Shown here one piece after another: positions 22,315 through 34,420 of a stretch of 64,000 bases of DNA. Under the pieces are notes generated by a model. The model had not been told where the DNA came from, searched no databases, and worked only from the letters and a program-made list of their open reading frames with translations. Within the stretch, counting starts at the first letter, position 1. Each line of letters opens with the position of its first letter. The position numbers were made by a program, and so were the translations under genes. Origin of the DNA: Echinarachnius parma. Taxonomy: Eukaryota > Echinodermata > Echinoidea > Clypeasteroida > Echinarachniidae. Location: assembly GCA_037951105.1 (NCBI GenBank), contig JBAMJV010003028.1:20332-84331 (forward strand), given 5' to 3'.

Positions 22315-22392
22315 CTCTACCAGGGATCGAATATGAAGCAGGGACATTCCGTACATGAGACGAACGCTTTAACCGCTCAGCTACCATGCCCA
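22315..22392 (-). repeat. tRNA-derived repeat, unit E
   Basis: The minus strand reads GGCATGGTAGCTGAGCGGTT, then AAGCGTTCGTCTCATG and ATATTCGATCCC. This is the best preserved A-box-like and B-box-like pair of the family. Confidence 0.5.
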
Positions 22393-22491
22393 GCGTATTC
22401 TGTAGACAACAAGACATGTGTTTCTGATTAGTGTATGTCCGTAAAATGTCTAGGTTACCAATAAAAACAGTTATCTTGCAATTAGAATGGA

Positions 22492-23315
22492 CTAATTTAG
22501 ATCAGAGATGATTTGATATGTCACCTCATTGACATCGGCATACACGGGTTCGCTGCTCTCACATCTTCTGCTGACATCCTCCGTCAACTTTGTCCTGCCA
22601 AACGTTGGTGGATCTCGTAGAACACGCCTCCACACCAAACACAGCAAAGCTGTAACAGCTATTGCGCTTATGTAGGCAACCGAGCAGACGATGCTGGTGA
22701 CTATTGTCACGCGAATGTCTCCACCATAGCGGACAGACGTGTTGTCTGTAAGACTTCCACTCCTTCTTGTCGCTATAGCATTCGGATTTGAATTTATATT
22801 CTCTGAAATATTCAGATCTGGCATTCCTTTCGCTAATGAAGTATAGCTGTTTCCACCAGATGGCGTAGCCACAGACTCTTCATAAAATCGTTCCAACAGT
22901 GGATATCGCACTTCTATCCCGGTGTCCATTTGTAGGATCAAACATCCAATAGTGAAGTTAACACGTTGTTTTATTTTTACTGTCAGTACACCAGAATTGC
23001 AGTTAAAGTAAGTTATGTTGATAAATGGAACAGTGATAGCGTCCTCCCATCTTCCAAAGTCGCATGCTCCTATTTCGATATCTATATTTTGATGGAAGAA
23101 AAAAATGATCCGAACTTTCTTATGAAGATTGCTAATGCCATATAAATCCATTGACGTATTAGCAATAGGACAAGTCAGGTTAGCGGCTTCCCATTGCTCA
23201 GTTTCTCCTCCTTCATTAGAAGCTTGGGCAGCAGTAGGCTTACCACCTAAACTGGACCCCAGTGTCAGTACTAATTGAAGAACCAATAGCAAAGTAACTG
23301 TCTAGCATGCGCCAT
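22492..23315 (-). pseudogene. Array receptor E: one-base frameshift in the signal peptide
   Basis: The family ATG (MAHAR) lies at 23315, but one G present in copies F and G is missing at about 23300. The frame from this ATG therefore ends early. From 23292 on, the family frame is open for 266 residues with signal-peptide remainder, the four-cysteine domain, a short stalk, the membrane helix and a complete tail (PVYADV, VTYQII). No in-frame ATG exists before the hydrophobic stretch. Either the gene died very recently, or this is an assembly or allelic error. It groups with F and G (TAAQAS-EGGETEQWEA). Confidence 0.75.
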
Positions 23316-23411
23316 TGTAAAGTTATCCGCTTTCTGCACGAAAACTAATGGATTCGGGAGAAAATAAAACACTGATCACGCTATTCAAACTTTTGTTCTA
23401 TCAATGATTAT

Positions 23412-23853
23412 ATTAGGCATGATTAAAGTAGGCAAACAACATCGAATCGATTGATAGTGTCCTCGTAATGCTCCTTAATGTTTAACAAAACTAATACTAA
23501 TATACAATGTACTTCTGTGTATCATTTGAATAAAACGAGAAGAGGTAACATAGGTGACAGAGAGAATGAAGCTACTGTCAGCTTGCGAGCGAGTGAAAAT
23601 GACGAGCAAGGCCAAATGACGATAGATGGACTAGATGACTCCATCATTATCTGCTCCCTTTCATTGTCACCTTTATATCGCATCGATAGATAAATATAAC
23701 GGTTCTTTTAGTTTCACTTCCATAACAATTAATCTATACAGCGTGTATACTAAACTTTTTAAATACCATCCGTAATGGAATCATTAGAAAGAGTTCGTAT
23801 CTTGAGTAAAATTAACAAAAAACTTTGACAACAAGTGAAAGTGGAAAGTGAAA
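23412..23853 (-). promoter_or_regulatory. Upstream region of copy E
   Basis: ATTAGGCATGATTAAA (23412-23427) is at the palindrome position, 97 bp from the ATG. A GATA-like TCATTATCTG lies at about 23643 and GAAAGTGGAAAGTGAAA at 23837-23853. Confidence 0.45.
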
Positions 23854-24289
23854 TCTCTTCAACATAAAGGCCTTAATTATAGGGTAGGTGATTTATTTTG
23901 TGTGATTATCAATATAATACAAATTAATGAAAAATGTTAATTGATAATAAAAGTACAATGACATCGGGAAAGCTGTTGTTTTTATGATAGTTTATAGATA
24001 CTAATTTATGAAAGTCTGAGTACAATCGATCAATAACAAAAGACAACAATGACTCTTTGAAGACAGATATTTATATACCGGGGACTAAAATCGGCGAATG
24101 CAGTTTGGCAAATTTGTGGACGACTCCCAATAATTGATTGACCAATTTCCCCCCTTTTCAATTTTTCCCAAAATATATGTTTTCCATTCGCTTGAGTTCA
24201 AAGTACATTTTGTAAAATATGTTTCTACACAAGATTGTAGTAAGTTTAGGGAATAGACAAGTAGTGTGCATATGAAAAACATTAATTCA
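23854..24289. repeat. Duplicon flank upstream of copy E
   Basis: The recurrent flank (TTTGGCAAATTTGTGGACGACTC and neighbours) runs until a CR1-like LINE tail begins at about 24290. No gene is seen. Confidence 0.6.
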
Positions 24290-25926
24290 ATGTCAATTTC
24301 ATTTATTCATTTTCATTTCAAATACAAACAATACATAGATATTACACAAATTAGGATTCACAGAATAAAGCAAAATGAAAAAAGGAAACTATAAAGAAAG
24401 CCAAATGGCCTTGTGGAGGCGTAGTTCCACGAACAGTGTTAAAGTGATTTACTGTACTTATACAAAAAAACAAAAAACAAAAACAAAAAAAAAGAAGAAA
24501 AAAAGACACATACATGACAAAATGACAAAATATGACAGGAACATCGTGCATGGCAAGTAATAACAATTGGAGTAATCATTACAAAATTACAAAATCATGA
24601 ATTTGAATTTGAGAATGTATACCTAACATAGTATAATGAATATATTGGTTATAAAAATCAGTGTTATCTAGATATAAGATGCTGCTTCAAGTTTATTTTA
24701 AATAATGTTAATGACTTGCATGAAGAAATTTCAGGAGGAATAGAGTTCCAAATAACAGGAAAGTTGTTTCTTACTGATTTAAAAGAAATATTTGTATTTA
24801 CTGGCCAGAAATGGAATGAGTCACGCCCACGAGTATTATAATTATGCACATTATTATTCAAAATGAACATTCTTGAAATATTTTGTGGCAGTATATTTTG
24901 AAAATAATAGAATCCTAGCAGAGCAATAGAATAAAAATACAAATCAAATATATTAAGTGTTTTCAATTTCCTAAACAGTGGGGCAGAGTACAGTATAATG
25001 GCAACCGACCTAAGCATATCCTGAGGGCTTTCTTTTGCAATTTAAACAATTTATCCAATTTAGTGTGATTACTATTACCCCATACAATAATACAATAATT
25101 TAAATGTGACATCATAAACGCATTATATAATAATATCAGTAAGGATGAAGGAATTACATCCTTTAATCTATAGAATATGCCAATGCATTCAGAAACTTTA
25201 CCTATTAGGTAATCTATGTGTGTATCCCAATGCATATTACTACTTATAAGTACACCGAGAAAATTAACAGTGTCAGTTTTAAACAAAGGAATATTATCAA
25301 TTTTTAGAGTAAGGCCACTAAGTATATTTGCTATAATACATGTCTTGTTGTGAAATGTTACATAGTTTGTTTTACCAAGATTTAGCAGTAGTCTATTTGA
25401 TTTAAACCATAACGAAATCCTATCTAACTCATTATTAACATTACTTTCTAAGACAACAATATTTGGCTGTGTAATCAAAGTAGTATCATCTGCATACATA
25501 ATATATTCAAATTTATCGGTAGCTTTCTTAATATCATTTATATATAGCAAAAATAATAAGGGACCAAGGATTGACCCTTAGGGTACACCATGAGTAATAC
25601 AAGATACATCGGAAGGGTTATTATTATACATTACATATTGGACTCTATTATTAAGATAACTATCAAACCATTGTAAGGGTACTACTCTAATTCCATAATA
25701 TTGTAATTTTGATAAAAATATTTTATGATCAACTACGGTATATCAAAAGCCTTTGACAGGTCCATAAATATCCCTATAGCAAATTTATTACTGTTAATTG
25801 CAGAAAGAACTTTATCTTGTAACTCAGCTAAAGCCTAGGAAGTACATGGTCTTTTCTAAAACCATACTGTGAATCAATAAGAATATATTTGTTTAACAAA
25901 AAGAATAAAGTCGATTATAAATACAT
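24290..25926 (-). pseudogene. CR1-like LINE: 3' half of reverse transcriptase
   Basis: On the minus strand the RT resumes downstream of a stop (GVP-stop-GSILGP, near 25580). It runs through LLYINDIKKATDKFEYIMYADDTTLIT with the catalytic YADD, then the thumb with LGVLISSNMHWDTHI and LNYCIIVWG. After a frameshift near 25000 the C-terminal domain contains HNYNTRGRD. The region 25580-25900 is traceable (YGFRK, GIFMDLSKAFD) but broken by stops. A 3' UTR reaches about 24290. The copy is inactive. Confidence 0.85.
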
Positions 25927-26190
25927 TTAGATATACAATTTAGATATACCTGGTAGAACTGAGATTGGTCTATAATTACTAAATGTATGTGGGTCATTCT
26001 TCTTAAATAAAGGGGTAATTTTAGCAATTTTCAATTTATCTGGTACAATACCTGTTTTCAAAGAAATATTAAAAATATAAACCAAGGGATCGACAATATA
26101 ATGTATTACCTTTTTAAACAAATTACTACTCAGATTAGCAAATCCACATGCGTTACTATTTTTCAATTACTTATTTACTTGTATTAGTTC
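25927..26190 (-). pseudogene. CR1-like LINE: N-terminal reverse transcriptase block
   Basis: This ORF encodes the segment NISLKTGIVPDKLKIAKITPLFKKND followed by NYRPISVLP, the classic first RT block of CR1/Jockey-type LINEs. It belongs to the same element as 24290-25926 and 27146-28673. Confidence 0.85.
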
Positions 26191-26254
26191 ATGTACAGAA
26201 ATGGAATTGAAGAACATACAGTCGGGAACATGATCATTAAGATATTGATTAAAC

Positions 26255-26923
26255 GGGTGCGGTTCGTTATTCCGAAGGTTCGTTATTCCGAAGGTTCGTT
26301 ATTCCGAAGGTTCGTTATTCCGAACACGCAAATTTCCTATACTTGAGTGTTCGTTAATCCGAAAATGAAATAGGGTTCGTTAATCCCAACATTTGTTGCA
26401 TTATTCCGAAGGTTCGTTTTTCCGAAGGTTCGTTATTCCGAAGGTTCGCTATTCCTAAAATGAAATCGGGTTCGTTATTCCGAAGGTTCGTTATTCCGAA
26501 GGTCCGTTATTCCGAGGGTTCGTTATTCCGAAGGTTCGCTATTCCTAAAATGAAATCGGGTTCGTTAATCCGAAAATGAATTTGGGTTTGTTATAATGCT
26601 ATAACTTCATATAAAGAGATAAAATAAACTTAAATGTTTGATTGGTCTGGCCAAGGGAGGGAAAGGGGGAGGGGTATGATTAATGCAGGCTGTAAATTAA
26701 ATAAACAAAACACAAACTATAGTATTATAACAAGCCCGATTTAATTTTCGGAATAACGAACCCGATTTTATTTTCGGATCAACGAACCTTCGGAATAACG
26801 AATCTTCGGAATAACGAACCTTCGGAATAACGAACCTTCGGAATAACGAACCTTCGGAATAACGAACCTTCGGAATAACTGAACCTTCGGAATAACGAAC
26901 CTTCGGAATAACGGACTGTAACC
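26255..26923. mobile_element. Foldback transposon with tandem-repeat arms and 8-bp duplication
   Basis: The left arm consists of many copies of GGTTCGTTATTCCGAA and variants; the right arm has the same unit in reverse complement (TTCGGAATAACGAACC). About 150 bp of unique sequence lies between them. GATTAAAC occurs immediately on both sides (26247-26254 and 26924-26931), an 8-bp target-site duplication as made by hAT or P-type transposases. The element interrupts the CR1-like LINE. Short ORFs across the repeats are artefacts. Confidence 0.8.
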
Positions 26924-27145
26924 GATTAAACATGGTACCAGGACTAGACGTTGATAGCGTTTCAACGGCTTCCTTACAACAATTAACAAAATATGAATTG
27001 AATTCAGTAGCTATACATTGACCATCATCAATACGTTTGTTATCACATATAAAATACTCTGAGAATTTTTGGGCTTATTTCATAATGAATTAATAACAGT
27101 CCAGTTTTTTTTTGCATTACAAAAGTATTTTTTCTTAGCATTTGT

Positions 27146-27722
27146 TTACATATTATTAACTTTATTTCTTTGTTTCTTATACTTTCTCTGATTTGTTACA
27201 TTTTTGTTTTTAATAAACTGTTTGTATATATTATTTTTCCTATTTATGGAACGTAAAATAAATGTATTAATCCAGGGCTTACGAATACGTTTATTACATA
27301 TCTTCTTAACCAAAGGAAAATGTATATTAAATAAAATAGTAAACCAATGCATAAATAAATTATAGGCTTCTTCTGAATTATGACAACTATTAACATAAGA
27401 CCAGTTTTCCTTAATAAGATCGTTTTGAAAACGTTCTATTTGTTCTTGTGAACAATTACGTAGAAAATGTTCACTTGATTCATTACATGACGAATTACGA
27501 CCTTTCAAAATAATAAATATCGGTAAATGATCTGTAATATCAGTACAAAAAGTACCGCAATGAGCATTTGAATCAATAACATTAGTGAAAATATTGTCTA
27601 TTAATGTGGCACTATTTAAGGTAATAACGGTTGCAGTCCGTATGACAACCTGTAATATACCAAATAAAAAAATGATACTAAGAAATTCATTTACATGATT
27701 TTCAGTTTTAAAAAGATCGATA
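27146..27722 (-). pseudogene. CR1-like LINE: C-terminal part of AP endonuclease
   Basis: The minus strand encodes the end of an AP-type endonuclease, with SATLIDNIFTN and DITDHLPIF, then a linker leading to RT. The N-terminal part lies at 28224-28673 and is separated by a MITE inserted at 27725. Confidence 0.8.
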
Positions 27723-28120
27723 TTAAAGGGATCTAGTAACTTTGTTGAGATGTGCAAAAACTGATGAATGGTTGATGCAATGTATACTGTTGTTATCTCA
27801 TATGTCCTCAGGGTATTGTGTGAAAATTTCAGGTCAAATGGACAATGTATGGCCAAGTAATGAGCGAAAATGCAAAGTGATATTGGGTGATATTCACCAA
27901 CTCACTGCATTCACTTTGTACAGGGATGACAATCTCGCCCGGAGATTTTCTTATCTAAATACTTCAATCATACATATCTTTGTAATGAAAGTGAAATTTG
28001 AAAAACCGAAAGCTGTCCCATGATTTTATTGTTAATACGAATACAACAAGGTATAAAGGAACCGCTAGAATTACAATTTTATTTTGAGGATTTGGACAAT
28101 GTTACTAAGTCCCTTTAAAA
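27723..28120 (+). mobile_element. MITE family 1 copy inside the LINE
   Basis: This is a full copy from TTAAAGGGATCTAGTAACTTTGTTGAG to GTTACTAAGTCCCTTTAA. The termini are imperfect inverted repeats of about 24 bp. It splits the endonuclease of the LINE, so it is younger than the LINE. Confidence 0.75.
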
Positions 28121-28223
28121 TCACCAGTTATATAAATGTTTCTATGTTCACTAGTTAATTTACGTACAATGTCATTATAAAATCCAAAGAAATGTGTCAT
28201 ACTTGAGCCAGGTTTCCGGTACA

Positions 28224-28673
28224 TTACACCGATAGTATTCTTTTCTGAAACTGATATACAAAGTCAATGAATAGGTATTCACAATTAATACCAGTATCAG
28301 AACTACAAACAATATCCGTTCTAATATTATACACAATACCAGTTTTTACAAATAAAGCAACATCACCCCCGCGTCCATGGGACCTATCAGCATTTAACAT
28401 TGTATAACCATCGAGGCAGAATGGGATTAAAGGGGTAGCATTTATCCATGTTTCTGAGATAGCTATCACATTAAAAGAATTATGTAACATTGAGAGAAAT
28501 TGTGATATATTTTCAAATTTTTTCTGTAAGCTTCTGGCATTAAAATGAATCAAGCTTAAATTTGAGTCAACTGGAGATTGAGAATTAAATTCTGAGGGTA
28601 AGAGACATGGACATGCCGTGGAGGAATTAAAAACATGCAAGTCAGGATCGAGATCTTCTAGAGGATTATTCAT
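28224..28673 (-). pseudogene. CR1-like LINE: N-terminal part of AP endonuclease
   Basis: This ORF contains LSLIHFNARSLQKKF, VIAISETWIN and GRGGDVALFV, the first catalytic blocks of the AP-type endonuclease of CR1-like LINEs. The frame is lost at 28224 before the inserted MITE. Confidence 0.82.
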
Positions 28674-28965
28674 ATAAAAACTTCGTCATTGTAGCATTGT
28701 ACATAATAATGATTCTTAGAAATGTATGAATACAAAAAGCAGTCTTATAACCAGCGTGTAAGTGGTATTCATGGCTGAGATTAGAATGAGACCAACATAT
28801 ATTCTTGATGCACGGTTCAAAAGTCTTTGTCATTTTACAAACACACAACAAACACAGAAAATACAAATTACGTGAGAATGAATATATATACATCATAAAC
28901 ATGTGTTCTAACTATAGAGTAAACAAGATACAAGTGGGACTCTTTGAAGTCAAGATATTTCTATT

Positions 28966-29515
28966 AAAGGGATAGTTGAGTTCTGGTAAAGAGAGTACAG
29001 TTTTGGTCAAACTGAATTTCAGTAACCAAAACCTGCACCATACATTACAAATTAATAGTTATAACTCTATCATGCTTGAAAGGAATTCAAAAATACAAAC
29101 GACTAAGTAAAAAGCCTTTTATCATTCAAACAGAGCCGTTCAAACTCAAGATGGCGCTCTCTAAAAAGTCATTGGTTTAAACCATTTTAAATAAAATATT
29201 GTGCATGTGAAGGTTCGTAAAAATAGTGATTAGATAGAGAGATAATCAACAACTATTAAAAAACTTCTTTTGAACATTTTTGAATAGAGGAAGCATTTAA
29301 AAACAAATTTGTAACGGTTGGTTCAAAATTATCTAATATTTGTGGGGCCCCACATTTATTACAAATGGTTACATTTATGGATATTTCGGCCGTTTCTGAA
29401 CCGATTTTGATCAAATAAAGTTTATTCTGTCACTAAAATATTATGCTCTTTCAAATTTTACATTCAGTTTTGCATTATCTCACAAAATAATCAAACTCAA
29501 CTATCCCTTTACTAT
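28966..29515. mobile_element. MITE family 2 copy
   Basis: One end reads TTAAAGGGATAGTTGAGTT and the other AAACTCAACTATCCCTTTA, inverted to each other. The interior shares GGCCGTTTCTGAACC and GTTTATTCTGTCA blocks with 8500-8670. There is no ORF. Confidence 0.65.
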
Positions 29516-29663
29516 GACCATAGGACAAAAGGATATTTTCAAAGAGCTAAAGTTGTCTTATTTGTTTATCGATTGTACTATTTAAACCTTCCATCCATAA
29601 TTGATTTCCCCTTTCAGTCTGTTCTAGTTTGAAACAACATTTTACCCGGGTTTTATTTTACAT

Positions 29664-30150
29664 TAAAGGGATCTAGTAACTTTGTTGACATGTGCAAAAA
29701 AGTGATGAACGGTTGATACAATGTTTCAAGTTTCAAGTTTCAAATTTATTGTTTTCATTTTCACAAAATACATGTATAAATCATACTAATGTAATATATT
29801 ATAGTCAATACAGCATAAATACAAAATACATTGTTTATTGTTATCTGATATGTCCACTGGTATTGTGAAAATCTTAAGTTAAATGGATTATGGCCGAGTA
29901 ATGAGCAACAAATTCAAAGTGATATTCACTAACTCATTACACTGACTTTGTACACTGTTACGACTATCCATTGGATAGTTCAACATCTGAACAATTCAAT
30001 CGTAAATATCTTTTGAACGAAAGTGACATTCGAAAAACCAAAACCTGTCCCATGCTTTGATATTATTAATACAGCAAGGTATGGGGAACCGCTAGAATTC
30101 CAATTGGATATTGAGGATTTGGACAATGTTACTTGATCCCTTTAAAGGCT
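29664..30150 (+). mobile_element. MITE family 1 copy in unit F
   Basis: It runs from TTAAAGGGATCTAGTAACTTTG to TTACTTGATCCCTTTAAAGG. As in the other intergenic copies, a TTTCAAGTTTATTG insertion lies near its start, so this composite was amplified with the duplicon. Confidence 0.7.
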
Positions 30151-30577
30151 TACTTGCCACATTTCAATTAACAATTTCCCAAATAGAAATGACAACCAAA
30201 TTATTTAAAATTATGTTGGGACATTAAAACTGTCTTCTTGTTTAGCTTTACGGACTAGACTGGTAAACTGGTAAACTGCTAAACTGATATAGTTTTATTC
30301 ATGTCATGTTATATATGTTGGTACGGACGGGTACAGTGCCTTCACATCTTCAATACAGAGTTCCGCATTCAATTTGTCATTTGAAAATGGAACTTAATTA
30401 TAATTTCCTATCCGAGGGACGAAGTGTTTTCCCCATAGAATTCTTCCAGCAAAAGAAACGTGCGGTAGGCACGGTGATGAATCATAATTTCAGAAAGTCA
30501 TAAGAAAGTCACTTGTATCGATATCAGATAGATAGGCTCAGTACTTTCACATAATTATTTTATCTTCTTCCTTATTC

Positions 30578-30642
30578 GATTTAGTGTCGCCGAACGTTGG
30601 TGGCAGTCGTTAAATACGCATTGGCATCTAGAAGAGCACCAA
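30578..30642 (-). pseudogene. Decayed receptor-tail relic downstream of gene F
   Basis: The CGCCGAACGTTGGTGG/GCATC/AGAGCA signature of the relic lies about 440-510 bp beyond the gene F stop. Confidence 0.55.
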
Positions 30643-30889
30643 TGAAACAAAGCTAAAAGTCGAGGCTTCCTGTCCATGTTTGTCCCGTGCCCGAGGATTG
30701 CGCTTTATACGTCCATTTCATTACCTTGGCCACATGTATCTGTCAATAATAACATTATTATACAAAAGGGGGTAGTGTCTCTCCTGTACAGCAGCTCCGC
30801 GTCTTTAACTCCCTTCTCCATTCTATAGATGCAAAGCATCTTTCTAGGATTGTACAAGGCCGTAAGTGCTTTTTTTTAGTCTTTGGGAC

Positions 30890-30985
30890 TCTCCCAGGGA
30901 TCGAATATGAAGCAGGGACATTCCATCCATAAGACGAACGCTTTAACCACTCAGCTACCATGCTTTAACCACTCAGCTACCATGC
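30890..30985 (-). repeat. tRNA-derived repeat, unit F
   Basis: A GGTAGCTGAGTGGTTAAAGC start on the minus strand is duplicated in tandem (two copies about 28 bp apart), followed by a tRNA-like remainder with ATATTCGATCCC. Confidence 0.45.
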
Positions 30986-31084
30986 CCAGTGTATTTTTGT
31001 AGACAACAAGACATGTGTTTCTGATTAGTGTATGTAAAAAGTCTAGGTTACCAATAAAAACAGTTATCTTGCAATTAGAATGGA

Positions 31085-31948
31085 CTAATTTAGATCAGGG
31101 ATGATTTGATATGTCACCTCATTGACATCGGCATACACTGGTTCGCTGCTCTCACATCTTCTGCTGACATCCGCCTCCAATCGTGTATCGCCGAACATTG
31201 ATGGATCTTGTAAGACACGCATCCGTACCAAGCACAGCAACGCTGTAACAGCTATAGCGCTTATGAAGGCAACCGAGCAGACGATGCTGGTCACTATTGT
31301 CATGCGAATGTCTCCATCATAACGGCCCGACGTGTCGTATGTATCAATCAGCATTGTCGATACAATATTTGTTTTTTTAATTGTTTTCTCCCAAACACTA
31401 GTACTTGGGATTCTGGTCGTTGATGGAGTGGACAATGTGGCTGATAACGGAAATGTTGAACTCGAAGTAAAACTACTTTCACCATCTGACGGTTCCACTG
31501 ACTCTTCATAAAATTGTTCTAACAGTGGATATCGCACTTCTATCCCGGTGTCGATTTGTAGGATCAAACATCCAATGGTGAAGTTAACACGTTGTTTTAT
31601 TTGTACTGTCAGTACACCAGAATTGCAGTTAAAGTAAGTTATGTTGATAAATGGAACATTGATAGTGTCCTCCCATTGTCCAAGTTCGCATGCTCCAATT
31701 CTTATATCTATATCTTGATGGAAGAATAAACTGATCTGAAATTTCTTATGAAGATTGCTAACGCCATATTCATATTCATACGTTAAGGCATTAGCAATAG
31801 GACAAGTCAGGTTAGTGGCTTCCCATTGCTCAGTTTCTCCTCCTTCCTTAGAAGCTTGGGCAGCAGAAGGCTTACCACTTAAACTGGACCTCAGGGTCAG
31901 TACTAATTGAAGAATCAATAGCGAAGTAACTGGTCTAGCACGCGCCAT
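31085..31948 (-). CDS. Array receptor F: Ig-like, ITIM-type tail (intact)
   Basis: The gene encodes 287 residues in one exon, with its ATG at 31948 (MARARPV, preceded by an open but non-conserved stretch). A signal peptide leads into the four-cysteine domain (TCPIAN, GACELGQW, NCNSGVLTV, IGC). The stalk is longer and more threonine/serine/proline-rich than in G, and differs completely in its second half (TRIPSTSVWEK...). This is the most variable part of the E/F/G group. A membrane helix and a complete tail follow (Y272 in PVYADV, Y280 in VTYQII, ending PDLN). It is an inferred inhibitory receptor. Confidence 0.85.
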   Translation of the reverse strand: MARARPVTSLLILQLVLTLRSSLSGKPSAAQASKEGGETEQWEATNLTCPIANALTYEYEYGVSNLHKKFQISLFFHQDIDIRIGACELGQWEDTINVPFINITYFNCNSGVLTVQIKQRVNFTIGCLILQIDTGIEVRYPLLEQFYEESVEPSDGESSFTSSSTFPLSATLSTPSTTRIPSTSVWEKTIKKTNIVSTMLIDTYDTSGRYDGDIRMTIVTSIVCSVAFISAIAVTALLCLVRMRVLQDPSMFGDTRLEADVSRRCESSEPVYADVNEVTYQIIPDLN

Positions 31949-32045
31949 TGTCAAAATATCCGTAGTCTGCACGAAAACTAAAGACATTCAGGAGAGTACA
32001 ACACACTGATCACGCCATTCAAACGTTTGTCGTATCAATGTTTAT

Positions 32046-32510
32046 ATTAATCATGATTAATATAGGCAAACAGCATCGAATCGATTGATAGTGTCCTCGT
32101 TATGCGCCTTAATGTTTAGCAAAGCTAATGATAAGATACAATGTACTTATATGTATCATTTGAATGAAATGAGAAGAGGTAGCATATGTAGCATATATAT
32201 AGGTGAGAGTATGAAGCTATTCTCAGCTTCCGATGAGCAAGTGAAAATGACGAGCTGGGGCAAAATGCCGATAGATGGACTAGATGACTTTATCATTATG
32301 ACATCCCCTTTTATTGTCACCTTTATTTCGCATCAATAAATAAATTGAACGGTTCTTGAGGTTTCACTTCCATAGCAATTAATCTATACAGCGTGTATAC
32401 TTAATTTGTAAATGCCATATACCATCCGTAATGGAATCATTAGAAAGAGTTCGTATCTTGAGTCAAATTAACAAAAAAACATTGACAACCAGTGAAAGTG
32501 GAAAGTGAAA
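32046..32510 (-). promoter_or_regulatory. Upstream region of gene F
   Basis: The perfect palindrome ATTAATCATGATTAAT (32046-32061) lies 98 bp before the ATG. GAAAGTGGAAAGTGAAA is at 32494-32510, and CTTTATCATTATGACATCC (about 32289) retains one GATA-like site. Confidence 0.5.
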
Positions 32511-33144
32511 TCTCTGCAACACAAAGGCCTTAATTATAGGGTAGGTGATTTATTTTGGGTGATAATCAATATAATACAAATGAATGAAAGTGTTACTTGA
32601 GGATAAAAGTACATGAAACCAGGCAAACTGTTGTTTTTATTATAGACATACTAATTTCTGAAAGTCTGAGAACAATCGATCAATAAAAAAAGACAACAAT
32701 GACTCTTTGAAGACAAAAATTTAATTGCAGTTTGGCAAATTTGTGGACGACTCCCCATAATTTGTTGACCAATTTCCCCCCTTTTCAATTTTTCCCAAAA
32801 TATATGTTTTCCCTTCGCTTGAGTTCAAAGTACGTTTTGTAGAATATGTTTCTACACAAGATTGTATTAAGTTTAGGGAATAGACAAGTAGTGTGAATAT
32901 GAAGAACATTAATAAACATTGACAAATGGAAAGTGTTGTGTACCAAACATATAGGGAGTTAACTACAAATTTGTCTGAGTGCGTTGCAGATCGGAGTCAC
33001 CCATAGAGACAAAAGGATATTTTCATAGAGCTAAAGTTGTCTTATTTCTTTATCGATTGTACTACACCTTCCATCCATAGTTAATTTCCCCTTTCAGTCT
33101 GTTCTGGTTTGAAACAACAATTTGCCCGGGTTTTATTGAACATT
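32511..33144. repeat. Duplicon flank upstream of gene F
   Basis: This is the standard intergenic flank, almost identical to 35914-36547 upstream of gene G. No gene is seen; the 62- and 64-residue ORFs shared by the two flanks have no coding features. Confidence 0.6.
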
Positions 33145-33645
33145 AAAGGTATGTATTAATTTTGTTGACATGTGCAAAAAGTGATGAACGGTTGATACAA
33201 TGTTTCAAGTTTCAAGTTTCAAGTTTATTGTTTTCAATTTCACAAAATACATGTATAAATCATACTATGTGATATAATAATTATAGTCAATACAACAAAA
33301 ATACAAAATGCATTGTCTATTGTTGTTATCTGATATGTCCACTGGTATTGTGAACATCTCAATTTAAAAATGGATTATGGCCGAGTGATGAGCAAAAATT
33401 CAAAGTGATATTCACTATAAACTCATTGCAATGACTTTGTACACGGTTACGACTATCCATTGGATATAATTCAACATCTGAACAATTCAATCATAAATAT
33501 CTTTTTAACGAAAGTGACATTCGAAAAACCGAAACCTGTCCCATGCTTTGATATTGTTAATACAAATACAGCAAGGTATTGGGGAACCGCTAGAATTCCA
33601 ATTGGATTTTGAGGATTTGGACAATGTTACTTTATCCCTTTAAAC
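33145..33645 (+). mobile_element. MITE family 1 copy in unit G
   Basis: AAAGGTATGTATTAATTTTGTTGACATG at one end and CAATGTTACTTTATCCCTTTAAA at the other, with the TTTCAAGTTTATTG insertion inside. Confidence 0.65.
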
Positions 33646-34026
33646 ACTTTCCCAAATATCCCAAAATGATGTTGGGACATTAAAAATGTCTTCTTGTTTA
33701 GCTTTATGGACTAGACTGGTAAACTGCTAAACTGATAGATAGTTTTATTTATGTCATGTTATATATGTTGGTACGGACGGGTACAGCGCTTTCACATTTT
33801 CGATAGAGTTCCGCATTCAATTTGTCGTTTGAAAATGGAACTTAGTTATAATTTTCCTATCCGAGGGACGAAGTGTTTTCCCCCATATAACTCTTCCAGC
33901 AAAAGAAACATGTGGTAGGCATGGTGATGAATCATAATTTCAGAAAGTCATAATTAAGAAAGTTACTTGTATCGATATCAGATAGATAGGCTCAGTACTT
34001 TCACATATTGTATCTTCTTCCTTATT

Positions 34027-34095
34027 CGATTTAGTGTCGCCGAACGTTGGTGGCAGTCGTTAAAATACGCATCGGCTTCTAGAAGAGCACCAATG
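34027..34095 (-). pseudogene. Decayed receptor-tail relic downstream of gene G
   Basis: The relic signature CGCCGAACGTTGGTGG with GCTTC and AGAGCA blocks lies about 420-490 bp beyond the gene G stop. Confidence 0.55.
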
Positions 34096-34344
34096 AAACA
34101 AAGCTAAAAGTCGAGGTTTTCTGTCCGTGTTTGTTCCGTGTCCGAGGATTGCGCCTACCTCCATTTCATTACACTTGGCCACACGTATCTGTCAATAATA
34201 ACATTATTACACAAAAGGGGGTAGTCCTCTCCTGTACAGCAGCTCCGCGTCTTTAACTCGCTTCTCAATTATATAGATGCAAAGCATCTTGCTAGGATTG
34301 TACGAGGCAGTAAGTGCTTTTTTTATTTTAAGTCTTTGGGACTC

Positions 34345-34420
34345 TCCCAGGGATCGAATATGAAGCAGGGACATTCCGTACATGAGACGAACGCTTTAAC
34401 CGCTCAGCTACCATGCCCAG
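34345..34420 (-). repeat. tRNA-derived repeat, unit G
   Basis: The minus strand reads GGCATGGTAGCTGAGCGGTT and then ATATTCGATCCC, as in unit E. Confidence 0.45.

Noticed and set aside
26255..26923. CRISPR array at the 16-bp repeats
   Set aside because: The repeats are contiguous without unique spacers, inverted in the second half, flanked by a target duplication, and the DNA is eukaryotic.
26697..26989. Repetitive protein with IPKVRYSEGS units
   Set aside because: It is a translation of the foldback element's 16-bp repeats in the arms, open only because the repeat lacks stops.
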